From Trichomonas vaginalis G3 (taxonomy: Eukaryota; Parabasalia; Trichomonadida; Trichomonadidae), in contig NC_067206.1 of NCBI RefSeq assembly GCF_026262505.1, positions 14,628,205-14,692,204 of the forward strand: a stretch of DNA of 64,000 nucleotides, in the 5' to 3' direction. Under the pieces are notes generated by a model. It saw nothing but the letters and a program-made list of their open reading frames with translations, had not been told where the DNA came from and did not search any database. Position numbers and translations under genes: made by a program. This document shows positions 11,792 through 22,800 of this stretch, one piece after another. Every line of letters starts with the position of its first letter. The first letter of the stretch is position 1.

Positions 11792-12880
11792 TAATCAAAT
11801 TTCAACAAAAATCGGATAATTTTGATTCCATATTACTATTTATATGATAATAAGTATTGCTATTATATTTTAAACAACAAAATCTGAGGTTTGAAAAATC
11901 AAAAAAAGTTTTCAATTTTCTTTTCATCTAACTTTTTCATCAATTTAACGTACCCAAATTTTTGCTGGAAAAAATCCCTTGGTGTAAAACGGTTATTTTC
12001 CATCAAAAAGTGGACTAAACTGGGAGACTTAGTGATACTCTCCCTTTTATATCCTCACATTTTTGACACTCATATGTCATATGAAGCTTATATGGCTTGT
12101 AATTATGATTTTTCATAATTGTTATATGGGCATATGCATCAGTGGTCAAGGCTTGTATGAATTCTTATGGTTTCATACTTTTTTGAAGTAAATAATTTTA
12201 AATGTCCGAATTCGCCATTATCGATGGCAGACATGGTTGCACATTTCTCGAAATATTCAAGTAGCCCGAGCCTTTTGGTGGTAGTTAATATTCGGTGAAA
12301 ATTCGAAACTCAAACTCTAAATCTACGGATTTCTACGATAATATTCACTTTATCTCATGATAAGAAACAATATGTTACATCACGCTCCAATAATAATTTT
12401 TCGATATTTAATACGAAATAAAATTTTTAGTTTTACGAATTAAGCTCAGAATATGTTTTGGACTTCCTAAATTGTTCATCTGTGATTACAAGTTTCACAA
12501 TGCCTATTTTTTGTAAAAAAATCTGCTTATCAATTTGATAAAAAAGTTTCTTTTACAATACCATATTATAATTTTTAAAAATAATGAAGGAAATTATGGT
12601 AAAAATATGGCGGTTATTGGGAAAAATTGGTAAAAATTTGACGATTAATGGAAAATTTTGGTATGTTGAAATCATTCATTGCTCAATTTTCTAATATATC
12701 TATCACTGTGACATATATATCATTTTTCTTGTATATACACCGATTTAAAATAGATTCAAATTTAACAAATATTCCAAAAAAAATTGAAAAATAAATTTCA
12801 TCAAAATTTTTATACTTTTTACTATCGTATTTTATTTTTTGAATTTTTTTTGGATCCAATTCCAATAACATGGGAAGCCA
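11792..12880. other. A+T-rich stretch without a recognised gene
   Basis: Short frames only, none with motifs. Homopolymer runs and AAATTTTT-type low complexity dominate. Confidence 0.5.
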
Positions 12881-12888
12881 TGGTAATT

Positions 12889-13603
12889 ACCAATGGATCC
12901 CAAATCGAAAAGCATATTCCCATTTGATTTTTAAATTTCTTAACAAGATCATGTTCTCTTCAGAGGAAACAGCAAGAAATGCTAATATAAACAATAAAGT
13001 TTTTTCTTTCATAGTTTCTTTCATGGTTTCTTCAACGTTTGAAAATAAAAATTCTAATTTGTCAATAAAAAAGTCATAAAAGACTGTAAAAACGCTATTT
13101 TCTGATATGATAATAAATCTGATCTGTAAAAATCGAATGAATTTTGAATAGTTCAATAAGACATTGCTCGTCAATGTTAATAATGGACTGAATGATACCT
13201 GCCTTAAACTGAATATCAGGTGAATTATTTTCGATATCTTGCCAATAATTTTTGGTTATATCCAAACAATATTCTCCTGCAGGTTTATAGTTTTTGAGAA
13301 TTGCAAGTAACATCGAAGTTCTTATTGAATAATTATTATCGCCGTAGTGCAATTTCATTGTTTCGAATATATCATTTTTTTGAGAATCATTTAATTCATT
13401 AAATGCTACATCCACATGAGTTGTATATCGAAGAATTTCTGTCCCTATGATTTCGTCGTCGTAAAATAATGAAAACTAAGAATAAATCTGGGAAGTTATG
13501 AATATATTGAGGAAACTGTAAAAATAAAACTCGAATGATCAAATACCTACAATTTTGATCACAATTAAAGTAGTTTATTTTAATGTAATCTGAATGAGTA
13601 TAT
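12889..13603 (-). pseudogene. Decayed host-like gene, 3' portion
   Basis: From about 13450 leftward the frame reads DVAFNELNDSQKNDIFETMK.., then LLAILKNYKPAGEYCLDITK and IINIDEQCLIELFKIHSIF. It continues in another frame with an amphipathic helical stretch ending at 12889. The composition (short paired helices, Leu/Ile-rich, no catalytic motif) recalls HEAT/ARM-type host proteins rather than a transposon gene. Several frameshifts are visible. A matching upstream piece may lie beyond MULE G at 17390-17602. The family is not identified. Confidence 0.35.
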
Positions 13604-14910
13604 AAGAATTTCCGAAAAAGTGACACCCAAAAAGTGACACTTTCAATAGGGAGTAACACTTAAAAAGTGACAATTTAAAATTCACGATAAATAAAAATAA
13701 TAAATTTTTTAGTCTATTAAATTATTCTTTTCTTTGAAATCCTCCAAAAATTCTTCGAAATGTTCTAAAATATAATCTGGAGAATTATAACAAAATTCAT
13801 TAATTTCTAACATATACGTATCTAACAATTCATTTGGAATTTCAAACGATCTTAAATATGTAATTGAATTTTGTATCTTCTCATTTATTTGAGAAAGTTT
13901 TTCTTCAGCATTTTCCAATAAAAATCTTAATGGATTCAAATTGGCTCTTGATTCTGAACAAAATTTAATACTTGGTATAAACGTGATTGAACTTCTCTTT
14001 TCAATTTTGTTTATAATCTGTCAATCGAGGCTCGCGAATTCTAATTGAAGGAATAAAACCTGTTTGAAGTAAATCGTTTTTAATACGATAAAAGTAATTG
14101 GGTGCAACTTCTTCTAAAAGATTTTTGACAAAAACATCAATTCTTTGATTTTTAACGCAGCCAAAATCGTGATATTTTATCTTTTTAAATAAAGATTCAG
14201 AAACGTTATTCACAACGGTTAATTCATTTGGTCTGGCAGCGGCTATCCACTGTTGTTTATGAATGTCCCACTGACGTGTAAAGTATTGATTAAATTCCAA
14301 TTGATCTTGAATTTTATCAAAATGTGCTCTTTATACATTTTTGCAGCACTTCTTCTGTGCAATCACGATAATAACATAAAATGTTCATAAATTTTTCGAC
14401 TTCTGATCTAATCTCTTCATCATTTATCTTTGAGAGATTCTTTTTAAGTGCGCGTATTACATGTGGCGCGCACCAAAAGATATTGCACTCCGGAAATGAA
14501 TTCCTAATCCGTTGAAAATGTTTAGTGCACAGTCAGACATGATAAATTCAGGTTCTGTGTGAGTTGTTTCAAAATATTTACTTAAGCAAAAAGAAATATT
14601 TTCACTATTATCTGGATATATTATAAAATAACACAAAGGGATAGAATGAGTATTAGCAAATTTGGTAGCTAATACATAAAAAGGAAATCCATGAATAATT
14701 AATTTAAACGTAGAGTCTAAGTGATAAATTGGTGGTTTTTCATGAATTTGAGAGATCATATCATTATCAGAGTAAATAAAAACCAATTTGTCTGGAAAAT
14801 CAGTATCTTCACCTTGAATGTCAAAATAAATAAGGTCATCATGTTGATCTTCCCATTGATTAACATAGTTTTGTAAAGATTGAAATTGATTTAAAGATAT
14901 GTCTGCTAAA

Positions 14911-15518
14911 GAGAAAGGGACAGACTAGCCCATTGTCACTTTTTAATTTAGCAAATGAACGCTTATGGAGTGGAGTTTTTGGGTAAATCTGATTTGCTTA
15001 TAAATGAAATAAAATCAAAAGAAACCATATTGGCATTATATTATGCAAAAATAAATGATCTTACTTAGTACTTTTAAAGTTAATTTCAGAAAAAATTTGA
15101 CACAATGGTATCCGGCACATACAAGTGGTGTACAACCAAAATATAAGTTGGTTTAAACATATATTGCTATATCTCATGATCTTACTTAGTACTTTTAAAG
15201 TTAATTTCAGAAAAAATTTGACACAATGGTATCCGGCACATACAAGTGGTGTACAACCAAAATATAAGTTGGTTTAAACATATATTGCTATATCTCATGA
15301 TCTTACTTAGTACTTTTAAAGTTAATTTCAGAAAAAATTTGACACAATGGTATCCGGCACATACAAGTGGTGTACAACCAAAATATAAGTTGGTTTAAAC
15401 ATATATTGCTATATCTCATGATCTTACTTAGTACTTTTAAAGTTAATTTCAGAAAATAATGAAAATTACAAGTTTAAGGTTAATGAAAAGTGACAATGGG
15501 CGAGTTTGTCCCCCACTC
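14911..15518. mobile_element. F1: small non-autonomous MULE-type element inside the G transposase
   Basis: Ends are GAGAAAGGGACAGACTAGCC and, read inward from the right, GAGTGGGGGACAAACTCGCC. They are flanked by a 10-bp direct repeat, GTCTGCTAAA, at 14901-14910 and 15519-15528, typical of MULEs. The 608-bp body holds about three copies of a 121-bp tandem repeat. It has no transposase of its own. Its insertion postdates G. Confidence 0.87.
15056..15455. repeat. 121-bp tandem repeat in F1
   Basis: Units begin TGATCTTACTTAGTACTTTT at 15056, 15177, 15298 and 15419, a constant 121-bp spacing, and are practically identical. The unit contains a frame coding NLTQWYPAHTSGVQP, which in F2 leads into a longer ORF. 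The repeat therefore appears to have arisen from part of a coding sequence. Confidence 0.9.
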
Positions 15519-16246
15519 GTCTGCTAAAGATCTCATAAGATCTTTTTGTTGTAAATAATATTTCAATTGATTGATTGCAGTTTGTTTCATAGTCATGTGA
15601 ATACAAGTATGATCTTTAGGTATTTCAAGCGTTTTGTTGACTTCTTGTGTTGCATTAAGTGGACTTCCGTGATTCATGAGAAATTTTTTAATCCAAGCAC
15701 GGTAAGTACCACTTGTAGGTGTATTTTTATGTTGTGGTGGTGGTCCTGAGTGAATATGAGTTAAGTTTGCAGATTTAAAAATGTAATTGTCGAAATTTTT
15801 AATAAATTTAAAGCCTGCTGGGCAGCCTTCGTATTCGCATCGGTGGTAGATTAATACTCCTGTTCCAATTGATAGTTTTTGTGGGTCTTTGACAAATCTT
15901 ATGTTACCATGCAGCTCTGCAGCTATAACAAAACGAGAATATTCTAAATATCCTATGGCTTGATCAACCTCGCATGGAGGATCGGGTGGAGGATGTTGCA
16001 TTGAGCAGCAAAAAGGAAAAATAAAATTGAAAACTCACATTGAAAAAATAACGGTTTAATAGAAACTATTTTTTTTCTTCTGAAAAAGAATTATCTTTGA
16101 GTATCTAAATTGGGATAAAGGATATAGAATAGATAACTAGTACTTAATATATGATACATGTACACGAAATGGAAGAATGTGTACAAAAAAGAGAAATTTT
16201 AGCTTAATATTTTACATACGAATCAATTATCTTTGGTTAAAAGGTA

Positions 16247-17043
16247 GAATTGTTGGCTATGATGTACTGATTCATGAATCAGTACATCATAGCCAACAAT
16301 TCCTTATACAAAGTTCAAAAACTTGGGTGCAATCAGAACTGATTGCACCCAAGTTTTTGAACTTTCTTGAGGGAATGGAAGAGTAAGAGGTATACATTAT
16401 GAATATATACCTCTTACCCTTCCATTCCCTCTCTGACAGCGGGAAACTTTGTCTGAATGTTAAACTATTCAGACAAAGTTTTCCGCTGTCAGCGAAAGAA
16501 TTGTTCCATCTGGTGCATAGAGTGTGAATCTATGCACCAAATGGAGCAAGTCCCTCGCGAAATTGCCAAAACTTGCGTCGCATTTCAAAGATTGCGACCC
16601 AAATTTTGGCGATTTCTAGTAGAGATGGAGTATTTTGAGTCACTGACCTATATGCAGTGGCTCAAAGGGCTCCATCTCTACTTTGAAGCAAGGAAACTTT
16701 CCTCGAAATTTTGATAATTTGAAGAAAGTTTTCAAGCAATTAACAAAGGATTACTCGCTATGAGGTAAAAATTCTAGATTTTCACCTCATAGCGAGAGCT
16801 TCCCTTTCATTGCTTGAAAACTTTCCCCAGCTTCAAAATTGGGGAAAGGGCTGTAAAGTCGACTCCGATACCAGCAGGTACCAGAGTATTTAAAAGAGAA
16901 GCCCTCGTACGAGTTTCTATGAAGACCTTCTCATTCAAGAAGATCTTAATAGAAATCGTACGAGGGCATTGGAAACTCGCGTCTGGTACATGTTGGTACC
17001 AGAGTGTTTGAGATTTGAAGACTCTGGTACTAACATGTACCAG
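16247..17043. repeat. Hairpin array of MULE G (about 11 hairpins)
   Basis: It opens with a perfect 56-nt palindrome without loop (16247-16302, module M1). M2 (16312-16363), M4 (16369-16431) and M3 (16437-16488) follow, which is the reverse of the order in element A. Further imperfect hairpins follow at about 16499-16550, 16555-16615 and 16619-16683. A nested pair has GAAAGTTTTCAAGCAAT at 16722 pairing with ATTGCTTGAAAACTTTC at 16818, around an inner hairpin with arms CTCGCTATGAGGT. Others lie at 16899-16967 (GCCCTCGTACGA) and 16982-17042 (CTGGTACATGTTGGTACCAG). No protein reads through. Confidence 0.88.
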
Positions 17044-17389
17044 AATTTATGATGAATTTAAGATGGACCATTATAAAATGGTAGCGGTTTGTTTCAAAAA
17101 AATTTAGATGAGATTTGCATAGATATAGATTATATGATTTATACATATGAAAAATAATATATAAAAATATAATTTTGAGATAATTATGTAAATAATATTT
17201 TAAATATTTGAATTTGAGGTATAATTTTATAGTAAAATATATTATAAAGAGTATTTATATAAATATTGTAAGATAATATAAGTAATAAAAATTGAGACCC
17301 CCTCCCTGTTTTTGATGTTTTGTCACTTTTTCGGTAATTCTTATTGTTTCAATCTGCATTAATCTCTGAATTACATAATAAGATTAATT

Positions 17390-17602
17390 GGGCAAACTCG
17401 TCCTATCGATTTGCATATAAAAGCTTATCGAGACGCTTGTGTATTTGTTCCTTACTGTAATCATTGTTTTGAATAATATAATAAAAAATTATCCGTACAA
17501 TCTGTATTATTTTTGTCGTTAGAGTAGCATATAGATTGTAATGTTTTATTTTGTAAGTATTCTGTTATAGATTGTTCTTGAACACTATCACTTAGTTCCA
17601 TA
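17390..17602 (-). pseudogene. Decayed host-like gene, possible 5' portion
   Basis: From ATG 17602 the frame reads MELSDSVQEQSITEYLQNK for about 50 codons. A shifted frame then gives DYSKEQIHKRLDKLLYANR. Style and strand match the fragment at 12889-13603 on the other side of MULE G. That suggests, without proof, one gene split by G. It contains a stop and a frame change. No family was recognised. Confidence 0.3.
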
Positions 17603-17649
17603 AAAGATAAAAATAAAATTATCCAAAAAAGTGACAATATATATAAATA

Positions 17650-18380
17650 GGTCTCTATTCACGGCTCCACAATTAATTTAGTTAACTGTAGTTGTTAGTA
17701 TTTGTTTCAGTGTTTCAAGCATTAATACCTGTATAATCTAAAATTGATTTCAATCATTGCAACTTAAAAAAAATAAAAAATAAACTCCTTTTCTTTTGTA
17801 AAGTCTCTTATTCAAATTTTTGATAGAGGTTCATTAAATATTGAGACAGAAAAATGATAGGGAGACTTTACGTAGGAAAATGGGTTTAAACTTCAGCTCG
17901 CTTTTAGCAAATTACCATGATGCAAACTGTCAAAATGAATTCATTATAGCTATACCTACGGGGTTGTGCCATGTGAGGTGAAAATCACCATACACCGATT
18001 GGACCTTTTTTAAAAAAGATATGGTGAGTATTTGATTTGTTCCTTGGTATTTTGCACGCAGATAGACTAGTGTAATGCCGATCATTTCGTGTAGGAATTA
18101 CGTATAAAATTATGACCCAAGTTATTCACATTATAAAATTATATAAAGTGTGTCTAATTTCAATAATATTCATATGACCTTATAGTATGGTACCTATATA
18201 ATAATAATACATATAGTTTATAGTAATATCTCAGTTTTTATAGTTTGATATCTTATTAATTATGATCAATATGTGTATTAGTTATATTTTACATGGCGCA
18301 TATAGACTTTGTTTAGACACACACATTTATATATATTAAAATGAAAAATACGCAGATAATAAGGATGTCAAGATGTGATG
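17650..18380. other. Intergenic flank of the hairpin locus K
   Basis: No gene. The segment 17930-18010 (CCATGTGAGGTGAAAATCACC, CACCGATTGGACC) is an inverted, roughly 80 percent match to 24069-24135, suggesting a duplicated and inverted border sequence. Confidence 0.5.
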
Positions 18381-18383
18381 CCG

Positions 18384-19197
18384 AGCATCTGCTACTTATT
18401 TGGGGGTAAGCAGCAGATGCTGGCATATATGTGTCATAGCAAGTGTATCTATGCTAATAGATTACACTTGCTATGACTTTCCCGGAATCTCAAGATGATT
18501 CCGGGAAAAACAGTAATAACCTCTCAAAATGTTCGTTCAATATCATAAAGCTGAGAAATGGGCTTTGACCTTGAAAAGGCCCATTTCCAGCTTTATGATG
18601 AATTTAGTTATCATTGAGAGTGTCTGCTGCAAATCTCGGTTGAAGCAGCAGGCACTCGCAACCGTATTCCACGGCAAGTGTATTTATGGTGTTGGAATGC
18701 ACTTGCCGTGGCTTTTGTACAATCTCGTGATCTTACTGGAGTGAGCGGCAATGAAAGCCAAAACCACTCCACTCAGTACCAGAAAGCTATGAAGGAAGTC
18801 CTAACCTAGAGAAAGGGCTTCCTTCATAGCTTTCTGGGTGACATGAGATTTGTAATTGTTGAACATTGAGTATTTTGAAGGCTCTGGCCTTTGCTTGGGC
18901 CAGAGCTTCGTATTTGGATGTTCCCAGGGCCGGATTCCTCTCCTGCCGCCCTAGATCAGGACGGCATTTGAGAAAGCCGGCCCTGAGGACAGTAAGCGAA
19001 GCCCTGGCCTTTGCTAGGGCCATAGCTTGTGATTTTATTGAAGAGCCAAGTTCCTCTCGGATCGGGCCTAATGAGGACGACCGTCGAGGAACTTGGCTCT
19101 GAGCTGATGAATTGTAAACTCTGGCCTCGATGAAGGCCAGAGTTTTTAAGGGAATGTTTTGATGGGATGAGCCTATACTCAGTAAGCTCATCCCATC
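18384..19197. repeat. Hairpin array K1 (about 12 hairpins, locally G+C-rich)
   Basis: Back-to-back hairpins include arms GCATCTGCT, GTCATAGCAAGTGTA, CCCGGAATC, CATAAAGCTG..GGGC, GAGTGTCTGCTGC (18622), CACGGCAAGTG, CCAGAAAGCTATGAAGGAAG (18778), CTCTGGCC, CAGGGCCGG, GCCCTGGCC, GAGCCAAGTTCCTC (19043) and GATGGGATGAGC (19160). The last one is split at its outer edge by element C. Arms are 10-25 bp. The apparent ORFs here on both strands are by-products of the palindromes. G+C is clearly above the surrounding DNA. Confidence 0.85.
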
Positions 19198-19750
19198 TGT
19201 TGTGCATGAAAAATAGCGTGACTTCACTTTTGACAAAAAGTGACACTGTTTCTGATGGTTTTGTCATTTATTTGTCAGATTTATAAATGGATAATAATAC
19301 TGTAAATCAGATATTAATTAAAAATATTTAAGATTTATGTTCGAATTGAAAAGCAAAATGATATTTTTTTAATTGAAAAACGTTAATATCTGATATTTTG
19401 AAGTTTTTAATATTTGTTAGTATCTTAAATTATTGAATGCATACGTTTTTTATGTTCTCAATTTTAAAAAATTGTGAAGAATTTAGTTTTTTTGGAGATG
19501 GATGTTTAATATTTGTGAGTGAGAATGCAAGCAGGAGTTTGGTACTTTAAGGCTAGGTTGAGATAGATTTCCCATTATATTATCTGTGAATATATTGTTT
19601 GAAAATTCAAGATATAAAAATATATTATCAAAAAATTTTATATTTTTAAATACAATAGGGTGGAAATATAGTACGATGAGATAGCAATGATATATTTTAT
19701 AATGGGAGGTAATCTGAAGATAAGTAGCAAATTTTATGCGATTTTGATTG

Positions 19751-19934
19751 GGAGTTGGAGGGTGTGAGTACTATAGAACGTAATAGTATTTCACACCCTC
19801 CAATTCATCCTATGACGCCGAAAAATTTTGGTGAAATGCGACGACATTTCACCAAAAAATTTTCGGCGCCATATAGAGAACTATAGTCTGCGAGGTACTG
19901 ATTCTATCTATGTACCTCGCAGACCATAGTTCTC
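19751..19934. repeat. Three hairpins (M5, M6, M7) in element C
   Basis: M5 has arms GGAGTTGGAGGGTGTGAGTA, M6 has arms around GCCGAAAAATTTTGGTGAAA, and M7 has arms GAGAACTATAGTCTGCGAGG. M5 and M6 are shared with element B; M7 is not seen elsewhere in the window. Confidence 0.9.
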
Positions 19935-20200
19935 AGCCAAAATGTCAAAAATTTCGGAAATTCGAAATAATTTTTTTTAGAAAAAATTAACCGTTTAACA
20001 TAATATTTATAATATTGCTTATTCAATTAGACGGATTAAAAATTATATGTTTTCTTTTTATTTTTTCAATTAAATTATTAGCTGACTCGAATTTGTATAA
20101 GTTTTTTAAAATAGATATCAAAAATTAAATATAAAAAAGAAAACAATTAAGAATATTAAAGTAAATTCTTTATTAAGAAACAATAAAATGAAAATATAAA

Positions 20201-21008
20201 ACTTTGTATGATTTGAGTGGATATTGAGAGTAATTTGTGAGTGTGCTTCAGCTGCATACGTAAGATTGTTCGGATTTAATTAAAAATTGTAAATTTTTTG
20301 TCTTTATATCAAACTATTCGACAAAACTTTGTATGATTTGAGTGGATATTGAGAGTAATTTGTGAGTGTGCTTCAGCTGCATACGTAAGATTGTTCGGAT
20401 TTAATTAAAAATTGTAAATTTTTTGTCTTTATATCAAACTATTCGACAAAACTTTGTATGATTTGAGTGGATATTGAGAGTAATTTGTGAGTGTGCTTCA
20501 GCTGCATACGTAAGATTGTTCGGATTTAATTAAAAATTGTAAATTTTTTGTCTTTATATCAAACTATTCGACAAAACTTTGTATGATTTGAGTGGATATT
20601 GAGAGTAATTTGTGAGTGTGCTTCAGCTGCATACGTAAGATTGTTCGGATTTAATTAAAAATTGTAAATTTTTTGTCTTTATATCAAACTATTCGACAAA
20701 ACTTTGTATGATTTGAGTGGATATTGAGAGTAATTTGTGAGTGTGCTTCAGCTGCATACGTAAGATTGTTCGGATTTAATTAAAAATTGTAAATTTTTTG
20801 TCTTTATATCAAACTATTCGACAAAACTTTGTATGATTTGAGTGGATATTGAGAGTAATTTGTGAGTGTGCTTCAGCTGCATATGTAAGATTGTTCGGAT
20901 TTAATTAAAAATTGTAAATTTTTTGTCTTTATATCAAACTATTCGACAAAACTTTGTATGATTTGAGTGGATATTGAGAGTAATTTGTGAGCGTGCTTCG
21001 GCTGCATC
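20201..21008. repeat. 125-bp tandem repeat, about 6.5 copies, in element C
   Basis: Units start with ACTTTGTATGATTTGAGTGG at 20201, 20326, 20451, 20576, 20701, 20826 and 20951. The spacing is exactly 125 bp and the units are almost identical; the last is partial and slightly diverged. The array lies immediately 3' of the integrase gene, between it and the hairpins. It has no coding frame. Confidence 0.95.
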
Positions 21009-21178
21009 CGCTAATTCCTTCTTCATTCTTAACATTCTTTGTTTTATTTAGAACTATATTATCTTATTTCTAAAAATAATACTGAATTTAAAAAAATCCA
21101 AATGTAATAAATGTAAGTGTTTATTCCTTAACTTCCTTTTTGTGATTTTTTGAATTTTCTTGTTTTTGAAATTATTTG

Positions 21179-22150
21179 TTAATCTCTAAGATTTTTTTCG
21201 AAGCCTGGTTCAGCGCAGAGATCTTTTGTCCATTTGGGGCCTCTTTCCCAGGCCTCAAATGGAGTCAATTTCTCCCCAAAGAGTTTGAATAATGCGGAGT
21301 GTTTCCATACCCTATTATACTGGGAAACAACATTGGGGATGAACTCAAAGACGTTCACTCCAGGGTTTGTCTTGAAAAGAGTCTCCCAACTCCTTTCAAT
21401 TTTTCCATTTTCCTCTGGAGAGTACGGATGAGTTTTGAAATGTTTTATATTGAATTCTTGGCAAACCGCTTCAAAATCTTTTCCAATGAATTCTGTTCCA
21501 TTATCTGTGAGAATTCCATGTGGAACTAATTTGACTAAATCAATTGCGTGACGAAATACTCTGGCAGTATTTTTCATTTCTTTTGTATCGAAAACATCCC
21601 AGCAAATAATGTATCTGCTTCTGTCATCAAGAAATGAAATTAAATATTGAAGGTTACCGTTATCGTCCTTCAGAAATTTCAAATCAGTATGCCACAATTG
21701 ATTAACATATTGAGCAACGTATTCATGTGGATGTTCGTCGATTTTCTGATGCCTGTGAAATGTAAACAAATGTTGTTGATTGAAAATTTTGAAAGCATCG
21801 TTGAATGTAAATCTTTCGACTTTTTCGAAATATGATTCTTTGATCCTTTTGTATCCAATGTCATATTGTGCTTTAATTTCCAAAATTTTGTATACATCTT
21901 CCTCAAAAATTTTTTTCTTTGGTCTTCCTCTTTCTTTTATTGGATAGCCGAGTAGTACGAAAATTTTTTTCAAACGTTCTTTTCCTATTGAAAGTGTTTT
22001 TGCCGTATCTTCGAGAGTTACATTTGGATTATTAATGTATTCTTGATATTTTTCTTCAATTACGTTGAGAACCTGATCGGCGGGAACGGTTGGGAGTTGA
22101 AAAGTTTTAAGATCTTCTGGGTTTTCGAGACGAACCAAGATGTCTTCCAT
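21179..22150 (-). CDS. Integrase-type (rve, D35E) transposase of element C
   Basis: An intact 323-aa protein starts MEDILVRLENPEDLK. An N-terminal helix-turn-helix lies around residues 45-65 (TLEDTAKTLSIGKERLKKIF). The catalytic RNase H-fold core follows, with QLWHTDLK (D156), SFLDDRSRYIICW, LTDNGTEF (D216) and PEENGKIERSW (E252), giving 35 residues between the last two acids. The C-terminus has FEAWERGPKWTKDL, shared with element A. This order matches bacterial IS481/IS3 orfB and their eukaryotic relatives. It should cut the element ends in the nucleus and join them to target DNA. Start choice: first ATG, about 700 bp from the right terminus. Confidence 0.9.
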   Translation of the reverse strand: MEDILVRLENPEDLKTFQLPTVPADQVLNVIEEKYQEYINNPNVTLEDTAKTLSIGKERLKKIFVLLGYPIKERGRPKKKIFEEDVYKILEIKAQYDIGYKRIKESYFEKVERFTFNDAFKIFNQQHLFTFHRHQKIDEHPHEYVAQYVNQLWHTDLKFLKDDNGNLQYLISFLDDRSRYIICWDVFDTKEMKNTARVFRHAIDLVKLVPHGILTDNGTEFIGKDFEAVCQEFNIKHFKTHPYSPEENGKIERSWETLFKTNPGVNVFEFIPNVVSQYNRVWKHSALFKLFGEKLTPFEAWERGPKWTKDLCAEPGFEKNLRD

Positions 22151-22159
22151 TTTTTAATT

Positions 22160-22800
22160 TGTAAATATTTCAATTTTTCAAAAGATAATTTAAAATACTA
22201 GTTATTTGATAAAATTTGTTTATTTTAAATAAAACAATTTTTTGAAAAAAATTATATTAATGATTTGAAGGCAAAAGCCAAAAACTTAATAGATAAAACG
22301 CTCTTTCTATATAGATCAACTTCTATTATTAAATTTATAAAAATAGAGAGATTTTGCAAATTATTTTCTAATATATTATATTTATAATCATTTTATTTAT
22401 TCCATTAATAATTGTGAACCCAGAACATCTTCCCTTCAAAGTGCCAAGCATCAAACACACATTCTCACTCACAAATTTTTAAAGCTCATTGCCAAAAATC
22501 TAAAAAACTCACAATTTTTTTAAATGATAACCCTCAAACCGTTTCCAATCAATAATTTGAGAGTCTATATGATAATGTAAAAGTTAAAACATTCAAGTAT
22601 TTAAGTATTTCTTTAAAATATTAAGTTTTTATTTTTCCAATAAAAATTCTAATATCAAATATTTTTATTTAACGATTAATTTTATTTATATTTTTATAGT
22701 TTTTTTTAAGAAAAAATAGTGTTAGGGTTTTATGGATTTTCAATTAATATACAAGATAATTCATGAATGTATATATTTCCAAGTTTTTAAGGATGCAACA
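22160..22800. other. 5' non-coding region of element C
   Basis: A+T-rich leader between the transposase start and the right terminus. It presumably holds the transposase promoter, but no motif is strong enough to name. Confidence 0.4.

Larger units (their letters stand above)
13709..16001 (-). pseudogene. MULE transposase, split by F1 and frame-broken
   Basis: The start at 16001 (MQHPPPDPPCEV) leads into a FLYWCH/WRKY-GCM1-like zinc-binding region: YHRCEYEGCP supplies two Cys and THIHSG supplies His-x-His. F1 interrupts the frame at SLAD. The catalytic core follows: YHLDSTFKL (first D), PEFIMSDCALN (second D) and, in another frame, FWCAPHVIRALKK, the typical MULE C/H block. The C-terminus runs to about 13711. 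Without F1 the product would be about 550 aa, within the usual MULE range. About three frame breaks plus the insertion make it inactive. Confidence 0.82.
13604..17342 (-). mobile_element. Element G: MULE-type DNA transposon with transposase and hairpin array
   Basis: Ends match as an inverted repeat: AAGAATTTCCGAAAAAGTGACA on the left and AAGAATTACCGAAAAAGTGACA read inward from the right. The 3.7-kb element encodes a Mutator-like transposase on the minus strand (16001 to about 13711), interrupted by insertion F1. A hairpin array (16247-17043) lies upstream of the gene. No clear target duplication is visible, so the exact outer base is uncertain by a few nucleotides. The left end holds three or four tandem A-tract+GTGACA-like motifs. 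Confidence 0.75.

Noticed and set aside
13399-13659. 86-codon ORF LLPIESVTFWVSLFRK as a gene
   Set aside because: It runs across the left terminus of MULE G, so it is a chimera of element and flank.
18787-19267. ORFs of 78-149 codons on both strands in array K1
   Set aside because: They exist because hairpin arrays mirror each other's frames and lack stops. They have no motif, and the same happens at 40219-40509 and 24624-25159.
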